Assembly: GCF_900186965.1 (NCBI RefSeq)
Contig: NZ_LT906457.1
Span: 1,762,501-1,826,500 of the forward strand
From: Legionella spiritensis
GTDB taxonomy: Bacteria; Pseudomonadota; Gammaproteobacteria; Legionellales; Legionellaceae
Direction: 5' to 3'
Length of the DNA stretch: 64,000 bases
The position numbers and the translations under genes are program-made. The notes under the pieces were generated by a model, which saw nothing but the letters and a program-made list of their open reading frames with translations, was not told the origin of the DNA and did not search any database. The stretch's first letter is position 1, and every line of letters begins with the position of its first letter. Positions 27,891-35,789 of the stretch are shown here, piece by piece.

Positions 27891-28000
27891 TTTTACGATA
27901 TCCAACCTTCCAATAAGCCGCCATTTTCCATGATCATGACAATCAGGTAAATATTTTGGTATAAATATCCCGCAAGAAACGACAGGCTCCATCAGGATGA

Positions 28001-28029
28001 TTCACAACGAGTTTTATATTAGCTATAAT
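28001..28029 (+). promoter_or_regulatory. sigma-70-type promoter for pcnB
   Basis: TTCACA (28001-28006) and TATAAT (28024-28029) are separated by exactly 17 bp, 26 bp before the pcnB GTG start. The -10 is a perfect match and the -35 differs at one base. Confidence 0.6.
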
Positions 28030-28055
28030 AACGCGCGGTAATCAACAGATATTGG

Positions 28056-29411
28056 GTGACGACAATCATTAAGCTAATCAAAAAGCTGTTACGTAAAAAC
28101 AGGACAAGACACGTTCCTGCTGATGCAAACTACATCATTCCACGCAACCGCCATAATTTATCCAAGGCAGACATAAGCGCCAACGCGCTAAAAGTTCTTA
28201 ACCGCCTGAACGGCGCGGGATTTGAGGCGTACCTGGTTGGCGGCAGCGTACGGGATCTTTTACTTGGTAAATCACCCAAGGATTTCGATGTGGCTACCAA
28301 TGCCACACCGAATCAAATCAAAAAATTATTTCGTAACGCCCGTATTATTGGCCGTCGATTTAAGCTGGTTCACATTATTTTCCACAGGGATATTGTTGAA
28401 GTCGCAACGTTCCGGGGCAATGAAACCAGCGAAATTATAGACAATAATCATCAAAGAAACGAACAAGGGATGCTCGTGCGGGATAACATTTATGGCTCCC
28501 TGGACGAAGACGCGTGGCGGCGTGATTTCACTATTAACTCCCTCTACTACAACCTGGAAGATTCTTCCATTGTGGATTTTACCGGAGGTGTGAACGACGT
28601 ACGGCAACGCCTGGTGCGTATGATTGGCGAACCAAGCGCACGTTACAAGGAAGATCCCGTACGGATGCTGCGAGCCATTCGTTTCAGCGCAAAACTTCAT
28701 TTTGAACTGGCTCCGGAAACCTCGGAAGCAATATTGAAGCTCAATCATTTGATCAGACATATTTCAGGATCACGCCTCTTTGATGAAATAACAAAAATGT
28801 ATCAATGCGGCGAAGCAGCAAGCATCCAGCGACTTCTGGTAAAATACGGCCTTTTTGCCCAGCTTTTTGAGCAGACCGACCGATTGCTTGATTCGGATTA
28901 CCCGGTCAACGCGCTCCTGGGTATCGCTCTTGAAAATACCGATAGCCGTATCCAGGAAAACAAACCGGTTACTCCGGCTTTCCTGCTTGCCGTCATGCTT
29001 TGGTTCCCGCTCCAGGCGCTTGCAGCCGAGTTACGCAAGGAAGAGAATCTACCGCCCTTGCCCGCACTTGAGAAAGCGATGAGTCAGGTCATCACCACTC
29101 AAAACCAGGTGATAGCCATACCCAAGCGATACACCCAGATTATGCGCGAAATGTGGGTGTTGCAATTTCGTTTTCCAAAACGTTACGGCGGCCGAGCCAA
29201 TAATTTATTGCAACACCCACGATTTCGCGCAGCTTACGATTTTCTGGCCTTGCGTGCCCTGGCTGGTGACGAATCCATGGAACTCGCACAATGGTGGACA
29301 ACTTTTCAAGATGTCGATGAACAGGAACAGGCTAATATGGTAGCGGCCATTGCTCCACCGCCTCCCCGGAAACCCAGAAGGCGAAAGAAACCGAAAGCCG
29401 CTTCTTCATGA
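28056..29411 (+). CDS. pcnB: poly(A) polymerase I
   Basis: Adds 3' poly(A) tails that promote RNA decay. It starts at GTG (28056). The nucleotidyltransferase core shows YLVGGSVRDLLLG at about 60-72 and KDFDVATNATP at about 75-85, with the catalytic Asp pair and the RNA-binding RIIGRRFKLVHI segment. EDPVRMLRAIRFSAKL begins the neck domain. The C-terminus is Arg/Lys/Pro rich (PRKPRRRKKPK), typical of PcnB and unlike shorter CCA-adding enzymes. The stop overlaps the folK start (ATGA), the usual pcnB-folK pairing. Confidence 0.93.
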   Translation: MTTIIKLIKKLLRKNRTRHVPADANYIIPRNRHNLSKADISANALKVLNRLNGAGFEAYLVGGSVRDLLLGKSPKDFDVATNATPNQIKKLFRNARIIGRRFKLVHIIFHRDIVEVATFRGNETSEIIDNNHQRNEQGMLVRDNIYGSLDEDAWRRDFTINSLYYNLEDSSIVDFTGGVNDVRQRLVRMIGEPSARYKEDPVRMLRAIRFSAKLHFELAPETSEAILKLNHLIRHISGSRLFDEITKMYQCGEAASIQRLLVKYGLFAQLFEQTDRLLDSDYPVNALLGIALENTDSRIQENKPVTPAFLLAVMLWFPLQALAAELRKEENLPPLPALEKAMSQVITTQNQVIAIPKRYTQIMREMWVLQFRFPKRYGGRANNLLQHPRFRAAYDFLALRALAGDESMELAQWWTTFQDVDEQEQANMVAAIAPPPPRKPRRRKKPKAASS

Positions 29412-29887
29412 CTGATGTTTATCTGGCTCTGGGGAGCAATCTCCGCTCCCCGCAACGACAAATACGCCATGCGATAAATGCCATAAGGTTGCTTCCTCAA
29501 ACACGTGTCGTCAAGACCGCCTCTTTTTATCATAACGAGGCGTGGGGCAGAAAAACCCAACCGAAATTTTGCAATACCGTCGTTGCCATTCAGACAAAAT
29601 TGCCCCCTCAGCGGCTATTGCAACTTTGTCATCGGATAGAAACGCATCAGGGACGCTGCCGCCGAGTGCGTTGGGGAGCACGAACCGTTGATATCGATCT
29701 TTTGCTCTATGGCGATTTATTCATCAATACCATGCAATTACAGGTACCGCATCCGGGTATATGCTACCGGGATTTTGTCTATATTCCTTTACTTGAAATC
29801 GCGCCTCAGGTAGCATTGCCGAACGGACGTTTGCTTGCTTCGGAAGTTAATGTCGCCAATCAGAGTTATACTTTTCATAAAGAGTAA
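29408..29887 (+). CDS. folK: 6-hydroxymethyl-7,8-dihydropterin pyrophosphokinase
   Basis: Folate-pathway kinase transferring pyrophosphate from ATP to hydroxymethyl-dihydropterin. The N-terminal VYLALGSNL, the pterin-side FYHNEAWG and FCNTVVAIQT segments, the R-rich RRVRWGARTVDIDLLLYG motif at about 80-97 with the metal-binding Asp pair, and VPHPGICYRDFVYIPLLEIAP are all present. Length of 159 is normal. It overlaps pcnB by 4 nt. Confidence 0.93.
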   Translation: MTDVYLALGSNLRSPQRQIRHAINAIRLLPQTRVVKTASFYHNEAWGRKTQPKFCNTVVAIQTKLPPQRLLQLCHRIETHQGRCRRVRWGARTVDIDLLLYGDLFINTMQLQVPHPGICYRDFVYIPLLEIAPQVALPNGRLLASEVNVANQSYTFHKE

Positions 29888-30016
29888 ACTAAAATTCCAG
29901 TATCAGTTCCATTGTTCATTACAGGTTGGGCTGCCAGATTGGCAATCCGGCATGGATGTGGCGAAATTATTTAAACGTTTTGCCCGGGTACTTAACAAAC
30001 GCAAGGGAATTCAATC

Positions 30017-30439
30017 GTGTACACCAATATACTGCATGCCACCGATTTAAAAGAGAATCATTTCAGAACCTGTGAACAAGCCGCTGATATCGCAAGCCGT
30101 TTTGGAGCGACCCTGCACCTGCTTCACGTGATTGAACCGCCGGCATCATTGCAGTTGGCACAAGGCCTTGGTTTTGCAGAACTGGCCACTCCTGTTAAAG
30201 ACGACGCCAAAACGGTCATGAATGTTCTGGGTGACGCCTTGAATATTCCTGTAGAAAGACAGCATGTTGAGGTAGGCTCTGTCAAATTAATCATTCTCAG
30301 CAAAGTCAGGGAACTGGATTGCGACTTGATTATTATCGGCAGTCATGCGCCCAATCATCTGCCCGCTTTTCTGGGAAGCACAGCAAATGCCATCGTTCAC
30401 CACGCGACTTGTGACGTGTTAACCTTACGAACAAAATAA
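30017..30439 (+). CDS. universal stress protein (UspA-like)
   Basis: Soluble 140-residue single-domain Usp protein. It starts at GTG with AAGGGA upstream and opens with NILHATDL, the usual strand-1 motif with Asp. The C-terminal nucleotide-binding region reads IIIGSHAPNHLPAFLGSTANAIVHHATCDVL; relative to the Gx2Gx9G[ST] ATP motif the second Gly is Ala, so ATP binding may be altered. The gene sits between folK and a phosphotransferase on the same strand. Confidence 0.85.
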   Translation: MYTNILHATDLKENHFRTCEQAADIASRFGATLHLLHVIEPPASLQLAQGLGFAELATPVKDDAKTVMNVLGDALNIPVERQHVEVGSVKLIILSKVRELDCDLIIIGSHAPNHLPAFLGSTANAIVHHATCDVLTLRTK

Positions 30440-30448
30440 TGACGCGTT

Positions 30449-31480
30449 ATGAATGGACATGAGCAGGACGCACTCTGGCAATCCTTACAGGAAAAGGTCG
30501 AGTTTTTAACGAGTCCGACGTCGTATCTTGAAGAGTGCACAACAGTGGAAAGTATTGAAACTCATATGTCCTGGGTCTTTCTAACCAACAATCACGCTTA
30601 CAAGCTTAAAAAACCCGTTTTACTGCCCTATATGAATATGATCAGCTTGCAACAACGGCATTTGGCTTGCTTGCGAGAACTGAAACTGAATCAGTTTCTG
30701 GCAGCGGATATCTATCGAGACGTTGTTCCCTTAATAGAAGGGAAACCACACCAGTTTTACCCTGTTGGCAGTTTTGCAAAAGGAAAAACAGCGGAATGGA
30801 TGGTGAAAATGCAGCGCTTTCCCCGTGAAAAAACACTCGATCAAGCCATTATCAACAACCGCATTGATAACAATTTACTGGAAAAATCGGCCTCTATGTT
30901 AACCGGTTTTTATCAGCAATCCACTCCTGCCTCAGTAAAACCCGAAACATTTTTACACCGTCTGGAACAATCCCTTTTGGAAAACAAAAAAACGCTGAGT
31001 CAACCCGGGTACGGACTTGAACCATTTCTGGTTGAAGAAATATACCGTGCTCAGAAAAACCGGCTAAAAGAGCTGTCAAATGATATCCTCACGCGGGTAA
31101 GGAGAGGAAAAATTATTGAATGTCACGGCGATTTACGGCCGGAACATATATGCCTTGCCTCACCACCTGTCATTATCGACAGACTGGAATTCAGCCTGGA
31201 TTTACGCATGATGGATCCGGTTGAGGAACTGGCCTATTTATTTATTGAATGTGACTTGCTGGGGCGCCCGGATATCGGTGATTTTTTTTGCGACACCTAT
31301 CAAAAGGCGTCACAGGATGTTTTTTCATCCGATCTATTTTTATTTTATAAAAGCTGCCGCGCCAGTCTACGGGCAAAACTATCCATATGGCACATTGAGG
31401 ATCCAAGAACCCACGATTCAGACAAGTGGCATGAAAAAGTCCGTAAATATTTCGATTATTCCACAATTATTTGCCATTGA
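30449..31480 (+). CDS. COG2187-type phosphotransferase (APH-like fold)
   Basis: Predicted cytosolic kinase-like protein of 343 residues. The N-terminal lobe has a Lys-containing segment (NHAYKLKKPV) like the ATP-binding Lys of aminoglycoside-phosphotransferase folds, and the C-terminal lobe has the Brenner-type motif IECHGDLRPEHI near 227-238 followed by VIIDRLEFS, where the expected metal-binding Asp is retained. The substrate is unknown. Members of this group are often fused to a P-loop kinase domain, but this one is not. Its end overlaps the convergent PRPP-synthetase gene by 14 nt. Confidence 0.7.
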   Translation: MNGHEQDALWQSLQEKVEFLTSPTSYLEECTTVESIETHMSWVFLTNNHAYKLKKPVLLPYMNMISLQQRHLACLRELKLNQFLAADIYRDVVPLIEGKPHQFYPVGSFAKGKTAEWMVKMQRFPREKTLDQAIINNRIDNNLLEKSASMLTGFYQQSTPASVKPETFLHRLEQSLLENKKTLSQPGYGLEPFLVEEIYRAQKNRLKELSNDILTRVRRGKIIECHGDLRPEHICLASPPVIIDRLEFSLDLRMMDPVEELAYLFIECDLLGRPDIGDFFCDTYQKASQDVFSSDLFLFYKSCRASLRAKLSIWHIEDPRTHDSDKWHEKVRKYFDYSTIICH

Positions 31481-32480
31481 TAGCAAGACGTCTTCCCGAA
31501 TACTCCTGTAATAAATCTACAATGGAACCGCCAGCATGTAATTGTCTTACAGCTTCTGAAAACAACAGGGTTGCGTCGAGAACAACCACTTTATCCAAAA
31601 GATGCTTATCCAGTCGAAAAGGAGGTATTGTATTGGTAATAATAATTTGATCGAGATCATCATTGGCAAGAATCTCATTGGCCTTGCCTACAAAAATACC
31701 ATGGGTGGCACAGGCCAGAATTTTACGAGCACCTTGCTTATGCAAAGCTTCAACCGCAAGCTCTATCGTACTTCCGGTGCTAATCAAATCATCAATAATA
31801 ACAGCGGTACGATCTCGCACGGAACCGATAATTTCCTGCCGCGAGCTTACCACGCCGGAGCTTCTTTTTTTATCGAGAAAAGCCTTGCCTATCTCTCGTC
31901 CGGTAAGCTCACCAAGCGTTTCTCGCAATTGTTCCGCACGTTTTACACCTCCAACATCCGGGGAAACAACAACAATGTCTTCGCCAGCCAATTGCTTGAC
32001 AAGATAGGGCGCAAACAAAACCCGGGCTTCCAGGTGATCCGTCGGGATCCGAAACGCGTTTTGAAATGCGGACAAATTATGAATATCCATAGTAAGGACG
32101 GCATTGGCACCGGCTGCCTCCAGCAGTTGCGCCATATACTTCATGGTTACCGGATCCCTGTCCTTTGTTTTTCTATCCTTACGCGCGTATGCAAAATAAG
32201 GGATAACCGCCGTAATTTGTTGTGCACAAGCGTCTTTCAGAGCACCAATAAAAAACAACAAACGGCATAATTTATCATTGACGCTTTGTTCATCATCACT
32301 ATAAAGCGATTGCACCACGAAGACATGACGCCCACGTACATTCACAAGTGATCGTGTCTTATGCTCGCCATCCTCAAAATCCGTCTCCTCGTGGCCAGCA
32401 AGACATATCTCGGGAAAATGACTGGTGATTTTCTCGCCCCATTCCCGGGAGGCATTCAAGGCAAATAGTTGAATATCCAT
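31467..32480 (-). CDS. ribose-phosphate pyrophosphokinase (Prs paralogue)
   Basis: PRPP-synthetase-family protein (337 residues from ATG 32480, with GAGG upstream). It has YFAYARKDRKTKDRDPVT in the ATP-binding region, TMDIHNLSAFQNAF at the divalent-metal His region, VVVSPDVGGVKRAEQL and the PRPP loop VIIDDLISTGSTIELAV. The ATP-region and metal-site sequences differ from the classical DLHADQIQGFF type, so it looks like a divergent second Prs rather than the housekeeping enzyme, which I would expect elsewhere. It lies just downstream of a CysQ-like phosphatase on the same strand. Confidence 0.8.
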   Translation of the reverse strand: MDIQLFALNASREWGEKITSHFPEICLAGHEETDFEDGEHKTRSLVNVRGRHVFVVQSLYSDDEQSVNDKLCRLLFFIGALKDACAQQITAVIPYFAYARKDRKTKDRDPVTMKYMAQLLEAAGANAVLTMDIHNLSAFQNAFRIPTDHLEARVLFAPYLVKQLAGEDIVVVSPDVGGVKRAEQLRETLGELTGREIGKAFLDKKRSSGVVSSRQEIIGSVRDRTAVIIDDLISTGSTIELAVEALHKQGARKILACATHGIFVGKANEILANDDLDQIIITNTIPPFRLDKHLLDKVVVLDATLLFSEAVRQLHAGGSIVDLLQEYSGRRLAINGK

Positions 32481-32515
32481 AAAAACCTCGTTAGTAAACA
32501 CGTCCTCGCGCCTTG

Positions 32516-33367
32516 TCAGGAACAAATATCGCCTGACTTAAATGATTGAGGTACCAGTCGAGTGGATAAATCAGCATGCGCGGCCAAAAAACGTTCTCTT
32601 ATTACCGGATCATGGGCAGGATATAACATATCATTTCCTGACACCGATAAAACGCGTCCGCCCGCTTCTGAAAGTATCATTTCCGGCCCACATAAATCCC
32701 ATAAATGACAGCGTCTCGAGAAATTACAGTAAAGATCGGCCTTACCCGCCGCAATCAAAGCCAGCTTAAGCCCCAAAGAGCCGTATTTTATCGTTTGAGT
32801 GATCCCAAGCTTTCCGGCGAATTCCTCCACCTCCTGGCTCCAGTGGCTGTGGGATTGAATCAGAATAGCCTGTTCAATGTCTGTAACCACTCGTACCTTG
32901 AGACGAGTCGTTTCACCCGACACAACACGAAATGCTCCGCAACCATGAACCGCAAAATAAAGACAATCCGTATCCGGTTGAAAAACCACGCCAAGCCGGG
33001 GACGCCCCTGAATGGCAAGTCCCACCATAACAGACCAGTCTTCCCGACCGGCTATAAATTCCCTGGTACCATCAATGGGATCCAGAAACCAGACACGATG
33101 CCGGGCATCGACGGCACCGACAACAGGCGCCTCTTCCGAAACGATGGTATCGTTACCAAAAACCCGCGCTATACCTTGTAATAACAACGTATTGGCGGCC
33201 AGGTCGGCCTCCGTTACCGGGCCATGATGGTTTTCCTTTTCGCGAACGTCATAACCCTTTGACCGAATCTCTTGCGCAACACTGCCTGCTTCACGACAAA
33301 GAGCGATAGCAAGATCCAGTTCCTGTTGCAAGGGATTTGCGACCCCAAATGAATTTTGTTCACTCAC
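32516..33367 (-). CDS. cysQ: 3'(2'),5'-bisphosphate nucleotidase / inositol-phosphatase family
   Basis: Li+-sensitive phosphatase fold, probably hydrolysing 3'-phosphoadenosine 5'-phosphate. Metal-site motifs are VTEADLAAN, VSEEAP, WFLDPIDGTREFI and, near the C-terminus, LWDLCGPEMILSEAGGRV. GTG 33367 is preferred as start because GGAGG lies 9 nt upstream, giving 283 residues; the frame is open to 33412. CysQ is the best family fit, but related inositol monophosphatases cannot be excluded. Followed after 35 nt by the Prs paralogue. Confidence 0.8.
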   Translation of the reverse strand: MSEQNSFGVANPLQQELDLAIALCREAGSVAQEIRSKGYDVREKENHHGPVTEADLAANTLLLQGIARVFGNDTIVSEEAPVVGAVDARHRVWFLDPIDGTREFIAGREDWSVMVGLAIQGRPRLGVVFQPDTDCLYFAVHGCGAFRVVSGETTRLKVRVVTDIEQAILIQSHSHWSQEVEEFAGKLGITQTIKYGSLGLKLALIAAGKADLYCNFSRRCHLWDLCGPEMILSEAGGRVLSVSGNDMLYPAHDPVIRERFLAAHADLSTRLVPQSFKSGDICS

Positions 33368-33656
33368 TCGCTTCAACCTCCGGATTGTTATCATGCAGCC
33401 AATACATCTCATGGCGACACGCCCTAAAGGATTGCATAATAATTCAAGAATAAAAATAGTATAGTAAAATGAATGCCGGGAACATGATACAGGGATTTCC
33501 CGTATGTGGCGCGTGGCTTGATTGTCTCAATGGTTACGCCTGATCACCGGCTTCTATACGTTATATAATTCATCTATACTTGGTTTTGTGAATAAGACTA
33601 TCTATGCACCGAACCCAACAGGTCAACCGAACAAAACGAAATGGAAAGAGCTTACG

Positions 33657-35687
33657 ATGATGCGATCTATCCTGATACTTTATACCGCTTTGCTAACGAT
33701 TATTTATCCTGCCCACGGTACAACGACAACAGCTTCGCATTCCATTGCCGGCCTTCATCTGGATTGGCGGGATCCCAAAATCTTACCCGGCGAGAATTTC
33801 TATACCTACGCCAACGGAGAATGGCAAAAACAAAATCCCATTCCGCCTGAATACCCCAGTTGGAGCAGCTTCAATGTATTACAGGAAAAAGTTCAGAAGA
33901 TCATTCATCAACTGATGATCAACGCTGCAAATGACCAACAGGCGAAGCCTGGAAGCATCGAACGAAAAGTGGGTGATTTTTATTTCAGCGGCATGGATGA
34001 AAAAACGATTAATCAGCAGGGTGTAAAACCCCTGCAACCGGTGTTCGCCCGTATTGCCGCTATAAAAAACAAGCGGGATTTGCAACAAACCATTCCTTAT
34101 CTGCAAAAAATTGGCGTCGATGTTCTTTTTGATTTTTCCAGCATGCAGGACTTCAAGGACAGTACCCGCATGATAGGCATCCTGTCCCAGGGCGGTCTTG
34201 GTTTGCCTGATCGCGATTATTATTTAAAACAGGATAAAAAATTCAGGGCCATCCGTGACGCTTATCTCCACCACATAGCCGCAATGTTTGTGTTGCTCGG
34301 TGATGAGCCGGGGAAGGCAGCGACAAAAGCGACAACGGTTTTAAACATTGAAACGGCCCTTGCCAAAGCGTCGATGTCCAAAATCGCCCAGCGTGATCCC
34401 AATGCCATTTATCATATAATGGATCGCAAACAGCTGAATAAAATCACACCTGATTTCTCCTGGGCGCAGTATTTCACTGCCATGGGACGACCAGACATAA
34501 AACACGTTAATCTGGCTATGCCCGATTTTTTTAAAACCATGAATGAACAATTACGCACCGTACCGATAACAGCCTGGCAAACCTATTTACGCTGGCGTCT
34601 TATCGACGCGTTCGCCCCTTATTTATCAAAGCCTTTCGTCGATCAGAATTTTCGTATGGTGAGCACCTTAACCGGCACCAGGAAACTATTGCCCCGCTGG
34701 AAACGGGTTGTTGCAACTGAAAACGCGGCTCTGGGGTTCGCGGTAGGAAAATTATACGTGGAACGTTATTTTCCGCCATCATCGCGGCAAGCGGCTCTGG
34801 ATATATTGCATGACGTCCGGCGCGCCTTGCAGCGGGATTTACGGCAACTGGCCTGGATGACCCCGCAAACCCGGCTTGCCGCCCTGAAAAAGCTGGATCT
34901 GATGGAAGAGCGCATCGGCTACCCGGATAAGTGGCGGGATTATTCCAGCCTGCACATTGACCGCGGTCCTTATGTTCTCAACATAATACGCGCCAATGAA
35001 TTTCTAGTCCGGCGTGATCTGGATAAAATCAACAAACCGGTGGATAGAAGCGAATGGGCCATGCCGCCCCAGACCATCAACGCCTATTATGATCCGTCCA
35101 TGAATAACCTGAACATCCCAGCCGGAATTCTGCAACCGCCCTTTTTTGATCCCAAGGCTCCTGCCGCCGTTAATTATGGCGCCATAGGCTTTGTAATGGG
35201 ACATGAAATGACCCATGCCTTTGATGATCAGGGCGCGCAATTCGATGGCCATGGTAATTTGAAAAACTGGTGGACAGCTACGGATTTAAAAAAATTCCAG
35301 GCAGCGACAAGCTGTATCGCAGAACAATTTTCGCGATATAAGATCGATGGCCTGGCCGTACAAGGCAAACTTGTTATGGGAGAGGCAACAGCGGATTTGG
35401 GCGGATTAACGTTGGCTTTCCACGCGTTGCACCATTCCGACCATTACAGGAAAGCCCGCACCATAGACGGTCTGTCACCCGATCAGCAATTCTTTCTTGG
35501 CGCAGCGCACGTCTGGGCGGCCAATATTCGACCTGAACAGGCGCGTTACCTGATTACAGTCGATCCACATCCACCGGCACGCTATCGGGTGAACGGCAGC
35601 TTTGCCAACATGCCGCAATTTCAAAAGGCCTTTGCACTACCGGAACAAAGCCCTATGGTCAATAACCCTCGTTGTGTGATTTGGTAG
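33657..35687 (+). CDS. pepO: M13 family zinc endopeptidase (PepO/neprilysin-like), secreted
   Basis: Extracytoplasmic oligopeptidase. ATG 33657 (after AAAGAG) gives a clear signal peptide, MRSILILYTALLTIIYPAHG, and 676 residues; the frame opening at 33522 would bury it. The M13_N domain begins at about 35 (GLHLDWRDPKILPGENFYTYANG). The zinc motif HEMTH is at 516-520 and the third ligand Glu576 lies in GEATADLGG. NAYYDPSMNNLNIPAGILQPPFF and the C-terminal CVIW ending are typical of the family. It stands alone and is followed by a long palindrome. Confidence 0.93.
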   Translation: MMRSILILYTALLTIIYPAHGTTTTASHSIAGLHLDWRDPKILPGENFYTYANGEWQKQNPIPPEYPSWSSFNVLQEKVQKIIHQLMINAANDQQAKPGSIERKVGDFYFSGMDEKTINQQGVKPLQPVFARIAAIKNKRDLQQTIPYLQKIGVDVLFDFSSMQDFKDSTRMIGILSQGGLGLPDRDYYLKQDKKFRAIRDAYLHHIAAMFVLLGDEPGKAATKATTVLNIETALAKASMSKIAQRDPNAIYHIMDRKQLNKITPDFSWAQYFTAMGRPDIKHVNLAMPDFFKTMNEQLRTVPITAWQTYLRWRLIDAFAPYLSKPFVDQNFRMVSTLTGTRKLLPRWKRVVATENAALGFAVGKLYVERYFPPSSRQAALDILHDVRRALQRDLRQLAWMTPQTRLAALKKLDLMEERIGYPDKWRDYSSLHIDRGPYVLNIIRANEFLVRRDLDKINKPVDRSEWAMPPQTINAYYDPSMNNLNIPAGILQPPFFDPKAPAAVNYGAIGFVMGHEMTHAFDDQGAQFDGHGNLKNWWTATDLKKFQAATSCIAEQFSRYKIDGLAVQGKLVMGEATADLGGLTLAFHALHHSDHYRKARTIDGLSPDQQFFLGAAHVWAANIRPEQARYLITVDPHPPARYRVNGSFANMPQFQKAFALPEQSPMVNNPRCVIW

Positions 35688-35741
35688 AAGGGAAACCGCC
35701 TAAGGCTGTTTGCATGATTCACCCAACCGATCTGGTACTGT

Positions 35742-35783
35742 TTCCATTTAGTTTTGACAGGCGCCTGTCAAAACTAAATGGAA
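35742..35783. repeat. perfect 42-bp palindrome between convergent genes
   Basis: The left half TTCCATTTAGTTTTGACAGG is mirrored exactly around a central GGCGCC, giving 21-bp arms with no spacer. TGGTACT occurs on both sides (35733-35739 and 35785-35791), one base from the palindrome. It lies between the pepO stop and the stop of the next minus-strand gene, so it may be a two-way terminator or a tiny inserted element. Confidence 0.75.
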
Positions 35784-35789
35784 GTGGTA

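Noticed and set aside
31602-32270. 222-codon open frame opposite the Prs paralogue
   Set aside because: The minus strand encodes a complete PRPP-synthetase-family protein with conserved motifs, so the plus-strand frame is a shadow.
33522-33656. 45-residue N-terminal extension of the M13 peptidase
   Set aside because: It would place the clear signal peptide at residues 46-65. ATG 33657 has a ribosome-binding site and leaves the signal at the N-terminus.
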